From assembly GCA_935421135.1 (NCBI GenBank), contig OW285190.1, forward strand, positions 4,154,001-4,218,000: a stretch of DNA of 64,000 nucleotides, given 5' to 3'. Shown here one piece after another: positions 12,565 through 27,500 of the stretch. The notes below the pieces were generated by a model. That model made no database searches. It saw nothing but the letters and a program-made list of their open reading frames with translations, and was not told the origin of the DNA. How positions within the stretch are numbered: position 1 is the first letter of the stretch; each line of letters starts with the position of its first letter. Source of the DNA: Bugulina stolonifera (taxonomy: Eukaryota > Bryozoa > Gymnolaemata > Cheilostomatida > Bugulidae). Both the position numbers and the translations under genes were made by a program.

Positions 12565-15500
12565 TCATGATGGGTATACCCACCTCTGATACGCTGTTAA
12601 ACATCGAATTCCTACGAAAGAAAATGAATCATCAACATCCCTCAGAGCCTGTTCTGTTTGAAATAAATCCCATGCTGCTTTCCGTACACCGCATGCACCG
12701 GAGGAAAACTTCTCATATGGGCCCCAGTATACCATATTTGCCAATGTGAACACCTACAACATGACATAATTATATAAATGCACATACTATGTATGTGAAG
12801 TCGGCAATACATCTATGAGCATGCTCTGTCAAAATATTCACTTTATAGTATGAAATACCTACATGTATCTTAAAGTATTTCAAATTGAGCCACACTAGAG
12901 ATGTGAAACACACACAGTCATGCACGTGCATAAACACATTTTGAGTGGCCATTCAATTTGATTGTCAGTAATTCATGGGCATCCAATCTTTTGCTGATGC
13001 CACTACTTATTCAGAGAAAGAAGCTTAATAAATAAACGTTTAGGCTATAAGTACCTAATAGTATCTAATCCTCACCTTAAAAGCTGTGCGAATACTCCAT
13101 CCTCGATGTTTACTGAGTACACAGAAGACAGCACTGTACAGAGCACTGGCATTGTGAGGGCGTGTTATTCCCTGCTGGTAGTCTTTGACATCAGCTAAAA
13201 TCACCCAAAATATACACGTAAAATAATCAGTATGCTGTTAATGTACAGGTGTACAAATATATGAAGAGTGGTATACATGTACATATGCATCACTATCTAT
13301 GTAAAACCAATCCATACAGGCAGGTAGCTGAGAGATGATTTGTTAAGGAAACTTTACGCTATGGCCAAATAATGTCATAAGTCAATTTACAAGAAAAACA
13401 AACGGTGGTGGCGGTGGTCTTGCGAATGATGTGCAGTTAAAGGCCTCTTAATTTCCACTTTCTGTATTTTTGACCTGTTTGTTTGCACTTTGATAGCTAT
13501 GATGCGTGCTAGCTTTCAACAAGTTTGGTGCTTGGAGAGCTTTCTGTCTACATAAGTGTATATAATATTCTTGTGCTAGGAATAACTTCTGAAGAATATA
13601 ACAGTAGCTGCTAGCAGCTTTTACAGTCGCCAACACCGGGTGCAAGAGTAAAGCAATGCCTTTGAAAGGAGATGAGACAGAACTTGAGGGCAAAATTTCA
13701 GGAAAAAGAGCCAAGTCTAATTAGAAACTAAAAAAAGAGGTTGATGACACACAAACAAAAATTCCAAGAGTGGAAAAGCTGGTTTAAAACTCAACAAAGG
13801 TCTGAGTTAACTGGTGAGAACAAATTATTTATGTCACTCAAAATTTCAAAGTTTTATATCAACTTGAGATTAAGCAGGAGAACAATTAATATTTTACCAA
13901 ATAATGTCAAATGAGGGAGATCATTCAAGTGTATAAGGGATCAAACTATGCAAACTATTGATCTAGATGCCTAATAATAATAATCTACATAATTATTATA
14001 CAGTCAAATCTAGTTTATAGGTCGAATATTATAAAGATAAAAAACTTTTAATGGCCAATATATTTAAATCCAGCCTGAAGGAGGATGCAAGCCAGGTGTC
14101 ATAAAAATCTACCACAGAATTGATGAGAGAAAGAGGTCTGTCATGCTCATAGCTAAAGAGCAACTAAGCATGGGTTTAAGTATAAAAAAGTATATAATAG
14201 TATATTCTATTTTTTATGATTTCGTTGATGAGTGGTGACAATTCTCATATTAGGTTTTACGAATTATTAAGGAACGTGTATATATACCTTGAAATAGACA
14301 CTTTAATGACATGAGCTGCTACTCATAATTGTGCATGTTTTATATTTATATGTGAATACTTTGCTATGGTGATTAATCGCTGCACCATTTCTATCCTGTG
14401 TTGCCCCAGTCATTTCAGGATCCTTCAGCTTTAACAACATCTCCTTAAATATTTTCAATGATCGATTAAGTATTTAATGCCAGCAGATAGACTTCTATAG
14501 GACTGCAGTATCATACCATATAGTTCAACGGTTTTCTATTTGTAGTGTTCAATGTCAGTTTGGAGGTTCGCAGCTTTGATAAACAGTATATCTGCTTGTA
14601 TTGCAATCAAACTCAGCCCAGCTTCCCAAGGCATTTTAGAAAACCAGCATGCCAATGGAAAACAGGTGAAGCTAATGAAGCTCATTCCTGAAGAGAGAAC
14701 TGATGTCTTGACTCTATTACGAAATCTCAGCAATCACCATCACAACAATGAAGTGATTCAAACAGGGAAGGGGGAGGTCATTGTGGTATATGGAGAAAGT
14801 CAGTTCAGTAAAGTTCATGACTACATTCCTTGTACTCATTGTTTTGCATGGTATGCAAGACGAGAGCTATGGAGACATGTAAACCGCTGCATTTTAAACA
14901 AAGATAAAGGCGAATCGCTCCAAGGACGGAAACCCCTTCAAGAAGGTGCCCTAATAAACTCTATGCCCATTCAAGTGTAGAGCACTTTGAAAAAAAATTT
15001 ACAAAGTATGACATGTGACACTGTTACCATGGCTGTCATAAAAGCATTGCTTTGCATTCTTGGAGAATGCCTGACTCTGAAAAATGAACATGATCCTGAT
15101 CACTTCATGTAAATCAGAGGCCGGCTTACGGAGGTGGGTCAGCTGCTGCTAGAGATCTGAGAAGTTAACAAGCGAATAGTGATAGCATGAGATGCGATAC
15201 ATCCTGGCAACTTTAGAAGTGTTGTTGGCGCAGCTAGGGTTCTCTCAGGGTTTGATCCTCAAACCAATTCATTCATGAAACCATCATTAGCGTTAAAGCT
15301 TGGAAGAACTTTTCGACTGTTTGCGGAACTTGCCCATGCCAGGGCAAATGAAACTGAAAATTAGTGCAAGAAACAAAACTGTGTTGATATGCTCAAACTT
15401 TATGACCTAAAGTGCTCTGCTGAATCTTCAAGTAATGCTCATAGAACAAATAATGACCTGAAGAAGAACAGTAATGATATCGTACCTCTTTCTCAAGATG

Positions 15501-18500
15501 TGCGTCTACTTACCAAATACATGTATTTGAAGCAGAAAATATCTTCAGCAATAGAAGAGGTTAGGGCAAATTTAAGTCAGCAGCACTTCACAATGCTCCA
15601 AAATAGCACTCTAGCGCTTATAATTTTGTTCAACCGGAGGAGATCTGGAAAGGTCAGCAGAATGCTGCTCACAGAACATCATAAAAGCCTGAGAAGGAAC
15701 GAGGCTGTGGAACTGGATAGGGTAGAAATTGAGAGAAAAAAGGGTGCACTCAGCCTTTGCTGCTGACACCCCTACTGAAGGAAGCAATCGACATTCTGAA
15801 TAACGCTAGTCATTGGTGTGGTGCTGGTGTTTTGGACAAAAATGTTCAAGTTTTTTGGGGTAGCAAGTAGTTTCAGTAGAGTTTACGGACGGGGACATGA
15901 TGCTCTGAAATCTGCTAGCATAGAATGTGGGGCATCTCGTCCTGAGGCGCTTAGATCTACAAATTTGCGAAAGCACATAGCCACCATGACACAAGTCATC
16001 AACATTGGCCATTGTGAACTAGACATTGTAGCTGATTTCATGGGCCTTGACATCGGCGTTCATAGAAAGATTTACAGGCAATCAAATGAAGTTTGCCAGT
16101 TGGCAAAGGTGTCTAAGCTACTTACTGCTGCAGACTCAGGAGATCTCTCTAAATATCATGGCAAGAGTTTGGATGAAAATGAAGTCGCAGAAGAACTAGA
16201 GTGTGAGTAATTTTGTCCCAGTTTACAGTTTTCCAAAACTTATTTTCTATGTTCCAAGTAGTAGGAAAGCTATAACTGAAAGGGTACTCTGCTTTCTTTG
16301 TTACATGTACATGTATGCAGACATGTACCAAGCAGACAAATACTCAAGTCAAGATTCAAGTAAGAGTATACACTCCCAATTGATAAAAAGTCACTTGGAA
16401 TCAAGTCATCAGATGAAGCAAGTCAAAAGTAGAGTAAGAGTAAATAAAAGGAATTTTAAAAAGTAAAGTAAAATTCAAGCAGTTAGTGCCAAAACGCCAG
16501 AGTCAGAGAAGAGTTAAAAGTACGGAGAACAGTTAAGAGTTAAAAGTACGGAGAACAGTTAAGAGTTAAAAGTACGGAGGAAGTTTAAACAGACTACCAA
16601 TGGGAATTTTGTACAACATAGATTGCTGAAGCCTGGAGTATACATGTATTAAATTTAACAGTTTAGTAATTTTTAAAATGGCTTATTCAACTAAACAACA
16701 GAAGCTCTTTATTTAGTAATACCAGTAGCCGTGTGCATCTGCATGTGTTTTTTGATTAGGCTGCAGAGGTTTTGGTTAGAACAATGTAGTGTCTGAAAAC
16801 AATAACATTCCGTTGTTTTCCATGTTTCACCTTGTTTTTTTAGTTAAACGCCAAGTTTGGACCGAGGAAGTGTGAAGACAGCTCGCGAATACTTCATAGA
16901 GTCTTGGAGCATTATTCTAACAAATGGAACACTGAAATTGTGAAGCTAGCGAGTAGATGCAAAAGAGAGTGGCAGAAAATTAAGTAATATTATATTACCT
17001 ATCCGCAGAGAATTTCTAAATGCAGCGTAGTTAAAAGAATGGCTTCCGCCAGTGTAGCATTTTTAAAAGAAAATGCTGCTTTTAGTGTCTAAGGCAGCTG
17101 GCTGCCTAAATCACAGAATAGACTGCTACATTAGCTGTATTGAGCTCTTAGGGTGCCAGGTAAGACTAGTTATTATTTGCATTTTTTGTACACAAAATAT
17201 CAGCTTGTCAATTTATGGTGTTGTGCAAACTTTTGATGCTCTTAAAAATATGTACAATTGACTAGTTTTCTATAAGTCATTTTCGCGAGTCACAAATAAA
17301 TTACATCTGCTTTCCGTTTTTATTGTCGGAAGTCCAGCAATTGAAGAAGCTCTCAAGAGATGATTTGGAATAGATTCTTTTTAATTTCTTTGTTTCAATC
17401 TCCATGTTTGTTAGGTCTACTCCAATAATATATGCAATTTTCTAATCATTGCTCACTAGATGGATTAAATAAAAATACTGGTTAAATATGGTTAAATATC
17501 TTGCAATAGATCATTCAAGAATATATGTATATGGGATTCAAGATATATGTGAACCATTTACCTACATGTATGTCTACTTGTACAATTATTTAAAACTGCA
17601 GTCAAATTTAGTTTAGAGGTTTAAGAAACCCCTAATGGTCAATGTATTTAAACCCAGTTTGAAGGAGGAAACAAGACAGGTGTCATACAAATCTACCACA
17701 AAAGTGATTAGAGGAAGAGGCCTATCATGCTCATAGCTAAGGAACAACTAAGCATGGGTTGTAAGTATTAATAAAGGCATATGTACCTGTTCCATTTTCA
17801 TGTTTCCTTTGAGGGGTTATGAAATTTCTCGGATAGAATCTTATGAATTATGAAAGAATTAGCATATACAAGGTACATATTATACAAAATACTTAAAAAT
17901 AAAGCTTAAATTTAAGGTTTTTTTCCTGATTTTTATCTGTCATTATATTTTTGTTTATATCATTATTATCACGATTGTTATGATCTGTCATAAAAATAAA
18001 TATGAATCCTTTAAATATTCGAAGTTGACCTCTCACCAAAATGTGGATGAACAGTTATGTTCTCATTCGAATAGATGTCTTTGTTTAGTAGAAGTTACAT
18101 AACACACTAGTGGCAGGTGTTATAGGGCAGGTGTTGCATAATTATAGGCATTCTAGGTATTACATAATAGCACTAGTATATAAGCAGACAGAGTCATATA
18201 CTCTCCCTTTTTCCTATGCCAAGACTTCACTAGAGAATGCCTGCTGGTAATGTATACAACCCAACATGGACTAATGGGAGCTTTGTAGAAGGAGAAGATG
18301 GTGGTGGGCTATAACGTTTATCTTACTGGAGGGTGCCCAATTGTAAATTTGATGAGAGAGATAGAGGATAAAGAAGATAAACTTTCCAATTAACTTCCAT
18401 GTAAGGACTAGCTCCGATTACTTTTACCTTCTAATGAGAGGAAATGTACGCTCTAGTCACACCACTTGAGTATTTTAACAATTTTAGTTTCTCTGTCAAA

Positions 18501-21500
18501 ATTTGTTAATCTAATTAATGCATGCTTGTCTATAAATTTCTTGTTTCATCGATTTTTTTATGTTAAATTGTTTAGGTTCAATGATGGAGACAGGGAGATT
18601 TCCTTTAAAAACAGTATGGAGATGACTACCGACACGCAGTTGATGATCTCAGACTGCTTGCGTCTCAACAGAGCATATCATTCATTGGTTCTAATGAACG
18701 CCTCATGAAAGTGGTGGTGAAACAGTCTTGGGAAAGATAAAGAAACAAACTTTACTCAACCTTCGACAAACATTTGTAAGAGTAAAACCTTTTTTCAATC
18801 TTTAGGCCCTTTTAATTTTGCAATACCATGCTTCAATGTGAAACTTATTGCAAAGAAAGTGGTAGTGAAACAATCTTGGGAAAGATAAAGAAACAAACTT
18901 TACTCAACCTTCGACAAACATTTGTAAGAGTAAAACCTTTTTTCAATCTTTAGGCCCTATTAATTTTGCAATACCATGATTCAATGTGAAACTTGTTGCA
19001 AAGACTGCGTGCTAAAACAAACAATTACTAAAGAATATTTTGCATGTAAAACAATATGTGCACTCATAATTCATTAGTTTTACGCCAAGAGTAAAGAAAA
19101 AGGCAATGTTTTTGGATGGAGATCAAACAGATGTTAAGGACGGCATTTCAAGATAAAGAGCTAAGTAAAATGAAGAACTAAGAAAAAAAGGTTGATGATA
19201 CACAAAAGATACCCCAAGAGTGGAACAGGCGATTTCAGAAACTCGGCAAAGGTCTGAGATATAAGTGACAGTAAACTAATCAATGAGAACCAACAAATTT
19301 AAAAGTTTTATATCAAGTTTAAATTCACTATTTTTATCCTATTCAGCTGTAGAATAAATATAAAGATAAATCTCGAGTAGAACATCAATGATAGATACAG
19401 TCTGTGTCTTTACAATGATGATAGAAAAAGTAGACACAGAAAATGATGATGATTATGATGATGGCGATGTATATATCTATGTTCCACCATCTCACCTTCG
19501 CAATTCCAAACCAAAGTGTGTCCCTATGAAGTCAATTCCAGCTAAACAGACAGCTACGTCAAATGAGGGAGAGGTGCATGTTGCGCAGTTGAAGGAGATT
19601 GTCATTGATGGCATGGAGACTGAGGTAAGGGATTGAGTAATGGTTACTGAACTTTCACATGCATGAAAATAGTCAAAGTATGAATAAATGTATAATAGCT
19701 TAGTACCTGATTGTACATGTATATTTCCTTTTATGTTTTCATGAATTGCGTATTAGCGTATAAATATATAACATATTTTGTTTAAATCCTTAAATTTTTT
19801 CGATTATTTCATTATGATATTTTTTGTTTATATAATTTCTACCACTGTTTTTTATTATCTGTCATAAAGATAAATATGGATACTTTAGATATTCGAATCT
19901 GTTGAAGACCTCTCACCAAAATGTAGATGGACCAATGATACATTTGAAGGAGGAGAAGTGGTGGCCTATAATGTCTGTCTTACTGGAGGGTGCTCAATTG
20001 GCAATTTGATAAGAGAGCTAGAGGAAAAGATCAAGAAGATGGGTGTTCCAGCTCAATCAAGGGCTAGTAGAAACTACTGGTACGTTCCAGCAATAAGAAA
20101 TACACACTCTAGTCACACAACTTAAGCATTTTCACACTCTTACTCTCCTGTCAGAATTTAGTAATCTAAATAATGCATGCATATTTATACAATGTAAATT
20201 TCCTGTGTCATGTATGTTATGTTAAACTTTTAGGTTCAATGATGGAGGCAGGGAGATTTCTTTTAAAGAGGCCACAAAGATGACTAACAGATACACAGCT
20301 GATTATCTCAGTCTGCTTGCATCTCAACAAAGCCGTATCGTTCATCGATTCTAATCAACGACTTATGAAAGTGGTACTGAACAGCCTAAGGAAGGACAAA
20401 GAAACAAACTATACTCCGACTTTGGTGAAAATTTTCAAGAGTAAGAATGTTTTCACTTTTTAGGCCTTATTAAGTTTGCAACTACCATGCCTCAATGTGA
20501 AACTTCTTGCAAAGATTTTCCATGAAGTTTATAAATTTATTGAATGTGATATTTATGTTTCAGAAACTCTTAAACTCTTCAGAAGTGCTGCCTATCTTTA
20601 TACATTCACTGGCTGACAGAACTCATTTGTGGACATGATTCGTGACTATTGAGAGCAACATGATCTATCGAGGCAACCTCAAAAGAGTTTAATTGGAAGT
20701 TCTCTTGGGAAGAATCTGTTGATTATTTTGCTGCAAACGTATCGATCACATTGACTAATATTGTTAGTCACAGCTATCAAATAATTCAGTTTAAAGGTCA
20801 TAAATGTTTTGACCAAGTTGGAAATGCAGTCTGTAACATGCGACATAAAACTGACAAAGATATTAGCATGGGAAGATTAGCAGAAACTGTGAATCTATGT
20901 GGTAATGTAATTTATGGTGCTAACTATAACTAATAAAAAGAGGTTTACTGGTGTGAAGTACATAATATGATGAGGGTAAACTTGTGAAACAAAACTAAGT
21001 TTATCTTGCTTTATGAATTGGTGAGAATTTGTACACAGTGCAAACAAGTACATGTGACTAATGAATGAAACCTACAGTACATGTAACCCACATTTTAACA
21101 GAATCTGCAATGTAACAGCTTGAAAAATTAAGGGTGATAGAGATTTCCTATGATCTAATGCACAATTACTTGAATCGACACAATTTCTAGTATATTCTAA
21201 TGATATTATCTATATTTTGTAATGAGTGGAACTGTTGAATGTGTTGACAATGCTACTAGTAAATTGCCAGTTTGCACCATATTATGACAAGTGGTTTGTG
21301 CCACCATTTGGTGAAATGCACAAATTACACAAGTCATGTACTGCATTAAAAGTTGGGAAATCTTGGCATTAAATTTAAAAGCCTTTCGGCAAAGAATAGA
21401 GCAAAGTAAGTACAAAAGGAATAATGAAAAGAATAGATGTACTGAAGATACAATATTGTGAGTGCTTAAAAAGATGAAAAAATTGTTTTAGGAAAAACCC

Positions 21501-24500
21501 AAGGCATATAATGTTAAAACACCACAAAGTTACGTCATATTATCAGAGTCCAGCTAGACTTAAATGTAGTTGTTTATAGTAAATGAAAAGTTCACACTGA
21601 TGGAGTAACCACATATCCGCTCTCCAAGTGATTTCTGATGCATAGTATATGCCGCTCTTCCCTATGTAATATAATAAATAATAATTCTATGACTTTTATA
21701 TTTTAGTATTGTTTTTGAGACATTTTTGATCTGGTATTACACCTGGTCAATAGTTTAACTCTGTTATTTAAAATGTTGTATAGAATATACATGTCTAATA
21801 CTGTTTCAGAGTTTTCCAATTTGCATCAACACATGTAATATACAAATGATTATATTGCAAATAAAATAATGTTTTTTAACCTTAACCAAAGTACCAAATA
21901 GAGGAAAGTAGAGCTAAAGATGGATGCTGTACAAGCTATCACTGAAATCAAAGGGAGGCAAAGAAGAGCTAAAGACAGCTTAACTGCCACAGCTAACCAG
22001 GTTACACACCGCTTAGCTAAGCAGATCTCTAAGTTCCTAGAGTTACGCTAGAAAATTGAATCATGCTATTCTACTTTTCTTGGTTTGCCCATAAATATGC
22101 TGAGATAGTAGCTAATGTGAATTATGCCGCCCAAAGAGTAGTATCGACCTTTTCACTCGATGATTATTTAGTCTAGGCCGACATATCTTATGTTCATGCT
22201 ATTGTATTCAACTCCACTAGTACACTTATTAGATATTTTTTTGTAACACTAATCTAACTATCAACAAACATAACTTATTATCAATAGGGTAGATAAAGTA
22301 AGTAGCCATCAATATATTACTCATGTAAATAAGCTTCGAGAGTTGTGTGGCTAGTTGAACCTGTTCTAGCTGTAAACATAACCTCTCTGATTACAAGATT
22401 ATTCTCATTACTGATTTTACCACCATTATAGCATTTCTAAGCATTTCAAAGAAATCTGAGTGCCTTAAAAGCTCTATATAGACCATCTGAAAAAAGGAAG
22501 CCGAAAGTATTGGACTCTGCTAACAGTGATTTATAGAGGGATATGCGAGTGGGTCTTAATCAACAAATACAGGAGCAAATAGAAAAATCCCAAAGAAGAC
22601 TTGAGAGAACATCAATCAAGTACCAAAAAATCGAATTACTTTATCAAAGAAAGTATGTCATTTAAGTTGAGTGATATGGGTGAAATAAAATACAACAACC
22701 AGGTAACTGAAAGATTAAAAATTGATAAACTGCTAAATGACATGGTAAAACTAATAGAAAGATACATGTAACATTGAATCAAAATAGCAATAAAAATTTG
22801 TCTGGCATTAAAGAGGGAAGGATTTCTTTCCTGATGTCAGAGAATTGACAAAAAAATCATATACACATTCTATCTGAGGAAAAAACGTTCAAATGGAGCT
22901 CTTCTACAGTCTTGCAATCAAAGCAAATCGGCAAAATGTCAACTATGCGTCATGCTCAATTAGTAAAAAAGTAAGAATGTTTATCGAAAAACATTAGAAA
23001 TTTAAAAATAAGCACAGTGAAATGGAAAAACAGTGTTGATTAATAGAAAAAATGGGAAGCTTAGGTAGGGCAAAATGATTCAAAAATACTCTCAAGCATA
23101 TGAAAAAGTATGTCTGAATAAAACAGCAAGGTAATGGCTTCAACCCCGAAAACCCTACACAGTTCATGAACTGGTTATCCAAAAGTTTAAATGAAAGGTT
23201 ACAATTTTAAGTAGCCTTAGCAATAAACTTCAATGTGATTTAAATGACAGACAAAAATTCACACGTAAAACCAGAGAAGGGGTTGCTCAGAAATTAATGA
23301 CAAGAATATCACTAAAAAATCCTGGAGTTCCCAGGTTGGTAATGGAAAGGAATTCTATAATGCTCATGTAGAAAAGTTCTGCAATAGCAATAGCTAAATA
23401 GCATTTAGCCCAAACAATTTAAGCATTCTTGAATTGACCAAAACGGAAGATGGATCCTGGATGAAAGGCATGCGCATAGAGCAGGCAGCAGATCCAGTGG
23501 AAGGATTTTCTGCATTATATATTATACATGTATATTCATACATACATTGTAGAACAGAACATCATTGTTGGAAACTCCATGGTGCCTTCGCTCAGCACTG
23601 CACCAGATAAAAGAGTTTCAAGACAGCATCTAATTAATTGAGTTAGAATTCTAAACATTCCCAACATCCAATAGCCAAACAGGCTGGGGGAGCACGGTTT
23701 TGTATAACTGTCCAACGTGGATGTGGACTGGAGGAGTATTTTTACAAATAGCTTAATGAAATTACACCTACATGTATGTTCACGACTGTAGCAACATATG
23801 CTATCAACAACTAATTGATGCAGAAACAAATGTTGCAAAGGATCTTATTAGATGGTACAACATTTAAAGATTCTGGTAAGAAAAATCTGAGTGATGAGCA
23901 AAGCAATAATTACTTAGTGAACTAACCTCCTTATTCTCAATCGAAGGAAAGTAGGCGGAGCAACCAGGCAAAAATTAAAAGCTATCTATAAGACAGTTAA
24001 GTTAAAGTAAAATAACGTCAATTACCGAACAAAATATTCCGTTAGGCGTTAAAAGTAAAATCATGGATTTTTATCAGCACAGCAAGCATTCCGAGGATGG
24101 GACCTCAGACGATAGGACCTCAGACGATAGGACCTCAGACGATAGGACCTCACTCAAACTTGACCTACATAGTGATTAGAAGGCAAAGTGTGCAAACTTG
24201 GACTAATAAAACCAACAAGAAAGAACGGACGGATTGGATATAAAATAGAAGTAAATACTGACCCATATATTGATACAAATGACACGTTGACTCATGTCCA
24301 ATGTAAAGTTCAAAATAAAAATGGAAGTGCATTTTTAGATACCTCGACTTCAACAATTATTATCTGCACACATTGTTTCCATCACCAACCATTCAAATTA
24401 ATGGAAAAGAATTTAAACTTGAACCAAAAAATCATCAACAAAAGAAAACTTAACAATAGCTAACTCCAATCTTCTATCTAAGAGTTTTTGGAAAATGGCA

Positions 24501-27500
24501 TGTAGAAAAATTATCTGCAGATCTCAAAAAATTCTTCTCATGCAGCTAAATTATTGGGACGTCTTGACATGATAGGAAAAACTATGTTCAGCCATTTGAT
24601 CAACCACGCTATCTTATTCCAGGATTAATTATTAATTTGGAACTTCAGAGAAACAATCCAGACTTTGTTCTTCAACTAGTACCTATTGGTGAAGCAACTG
24701 ATGTTGTTGGTATCCTTATTATCTCATTACTTGTAAGAAAAGTTCAGATCCGTCCAAGTATTGCTTCTTCATGTACATGTATTTCTCTGTTGAATCAAGG
24801 AACAGAGATCAGCATCCAGTGAATCCTTCAGACGCAGAACTTTTAATTTTTCTCCAGTACAGCAGAATGAACGCTTTCCAGCATTAGATATAAACTGCAC
24901 TGGTACTCGATGACTTGTGTCACAGCATTGATTAAGTCCACTCTCTCCATTTAAGTTTGATAATTCCAATGTATTATCAATCATCTTCAGGAAAATGGGC
25001 AAAAGTCCTTTACAAACGGAACTTAATAGTAGTGTCTATGTCTGTGAGTATCGCAGCCTTATGTCGGTATGTGACACGAATGTCATGGATGAAGGCGTTT
25101 GGGGTTTTTTGGGGTTTGGGCTTTTTGAATTTACTGCTTAAGCAACTTTGGGCGTATTAGTTTATGCCGAAACTGGCAATTGAATTAAAATTTATAAAAG
25201 ATGAGTAGTTACTAAAGCATCAAAGGCATGGCCACCAACCAGCTGTTGAATAATCTACAAGGTGATCTATTTACTCCATCAATGAACTGCGGCATTCTCC
25301 GGTTGAAAACTTTTATAGTAAAAATGTATCTTTTCGATCAATCACCATATTTAACTACAATAGTTTTACAGAACCTGTGAGTCACTGGGTAGCAGTATTT
25401 ATGACTAAATTGTAGAATATTTCAATACATTGCTTGGGACCTGCTCTACGTAAGGGCAGGGTTACAGTAGTTACCTAAATTTTGAGCCAATATGAAAAAT
25501 ACCCACAGAATGGTAGCAAAATGCTCTGACTATAGATGTACTCATTACATGTAGATGCCTCTGTGTTCTATTTGAGATCAGAATTTTCAGTTTCATACAG
25601 TGTCACTCATTTACTCTAAAATACTTCAAAAGGGGACTTACTTATAATAGCTTTATAAGGGTTGTAGTCCATTACATTGGCATTGCGGGGGTTGCACATA
25701 TCCCTCACTGGTCGACCAGATTTGGTAACTGAGGCTCCTATCTTGTATACATCATCTGTGATCTTAGTCGTCCTGTGATCCATAAAGGCACATGCTACAA
25801 GAGACATATTCAACAAGAGTTGATTATGGTGGTTATTTCAGATCGCTATTATAAATATTACTCTGGTAAGCCATTCAAAACTTCTGACAATGTTTAGGTC
25901 GTATCACAGAATCTACTTATGGTACTTCATGACCAATTTTTTCAATCTTATAGATCGTCTTATGCTGTCAGCAAGTAGCTGCATTTATGTGCGTGCAATA
26001 TTTAACCTTACCACAATACATTAGACAGATCTGTCATTTTATACCATATAAACCTATTATAATAACAGGCATCATAGTCTTTTGTTCTAAGTATGACCAT
26101 TTCCTAAAGAATCCAGTTTGCATAAATTTTGTACAAGTAAAGCTAAGTGTAGCTTATGCTATCTTGGATCTCATGTCTAAGCACTTTTTAAGATTTATAT
26201 TTCAAATTAAAAGTTTTCCATTTATTCAGTTATCTCCTCGGCCTACCTGCCATATCAGCGTAAGCCTCATCTAAAGCCGCAGCTTCACCATAATGCTTCA
26301 AACGGGACTTTCCCTCCGAGAAAGCGTGAGCTACTTCATGCATCACTAGATCGGGTCCTACCATTGGGTAGTAACTACAGACACATACAGCATGTGCATA
26401 TATATACGTACATTGTATGCAATACAGACGTCATGTGCTTCAGAAAATGTTGGTGTGAGTGAGTATTTTAGTGATGAATAACACAATGAGACACATTTTT
26501 ATATTGTTCGATATTTCGATGTATATCCATACATCGTCGTCAGCAAAATGAAGTTTCAGAAAACCAAAGGCTACCTTATGTACTAGATAATTAAGTGCAT
26601 CAAAGTGCACTTATCAAGTATACAAAGTAGCCCTTGAGTTTATGAAACTTCATTCCTCTGACAATGATGCATTGATATATATTGAAATATTAGAACTCAA
26701 TACAAATAGAAAATTGTGTCTCGTTTTGTTATTCATACATGTACACATGTGTGTGCATCAAGTAAAAGACTTGTCAAATTTCCGGGCCAGGAAAACACAC
26801 TTTACATCATTACATGTATCATTATTATGATAATGACAGTCATACTAAAGTGAGAACAGTTGTTCAACCAAAAACTGCTGCAAATTTGCAAGCATTTTTA
26901 ATAACAACTACTGGTAGGTGTTGATGAGTCTGTTACAATTATTCATAAGCTTGCTGGACAATAGAGCTTTAAAAATTAACTATTGTTAATTTTGTAGTTT
27001 GTTAAAAATGAAAATGAGTGACTTGGCTTTTGCCCAAATAGATGCATCAAACTAGTTTTGCATGTATCAAATGATACAAATGGTACACTTTACATATTAT
27101 ATACTGCACATGCAGTTGCTTTGAGCTCCTTGTACATGGACATGTAGCTCAAAGTCAAAAGGTGAAACAGAAGCAAGGAAATATCAAATAAATTAATAGA
27201 CACATACTCATCATCTCCATCTCCTAGAAGTATTGCTTCTCCATTCCAGATGGCAGTTTGGCCATGATGGTGAACCTCCACATATAACTACAACAATTGA
27301 ACACTAGTTCATCCAGCAACTTCAGTCATAGACTATTGGTTGAACTCAAAGGTCAAACCCTAGTCTGTTAATCATGACTACTTGTATTTTGCGCAGTGAA
27401 TAACACCCTTACGAATTCCATGCACATGTGTATATATTATAATAATCAGCATCACTTTGAGTCTAAAATATACTGGAGTTGACTTCTAGAAGTCTATTGT

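Larger units (their letters stand above)
13195..25641. other. 12.4-kb intron of M4 gene 1, packed with relics
   Basis: This intron separates the exon ending DYNPYKAII from the exon starting TDVKDYQQG. It holds a decayed tyrosine-recombinase element (14530-16210), a transposon end fragment (16317-16530), repeated exon-like blocks of an unknown plus-strand gene (13640-20640) and further weak coding-like stretches at 21900-24500. No host exon of the protease was recognised inside it. Confidence 0.7.

Noticed and set aside
14552..14977. Possible intact zinc-finger gene of 142 aa
   Set aside because: It reads as the N-terminal part of a recombinase-like protein whose remaining parts follow in other frames with stops.
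16203..16466. Open frame rich in Ser and Lys
   Set aside because: It lies across the end of a transposon fragment that also occurs, reversed, near 62.6 kb.
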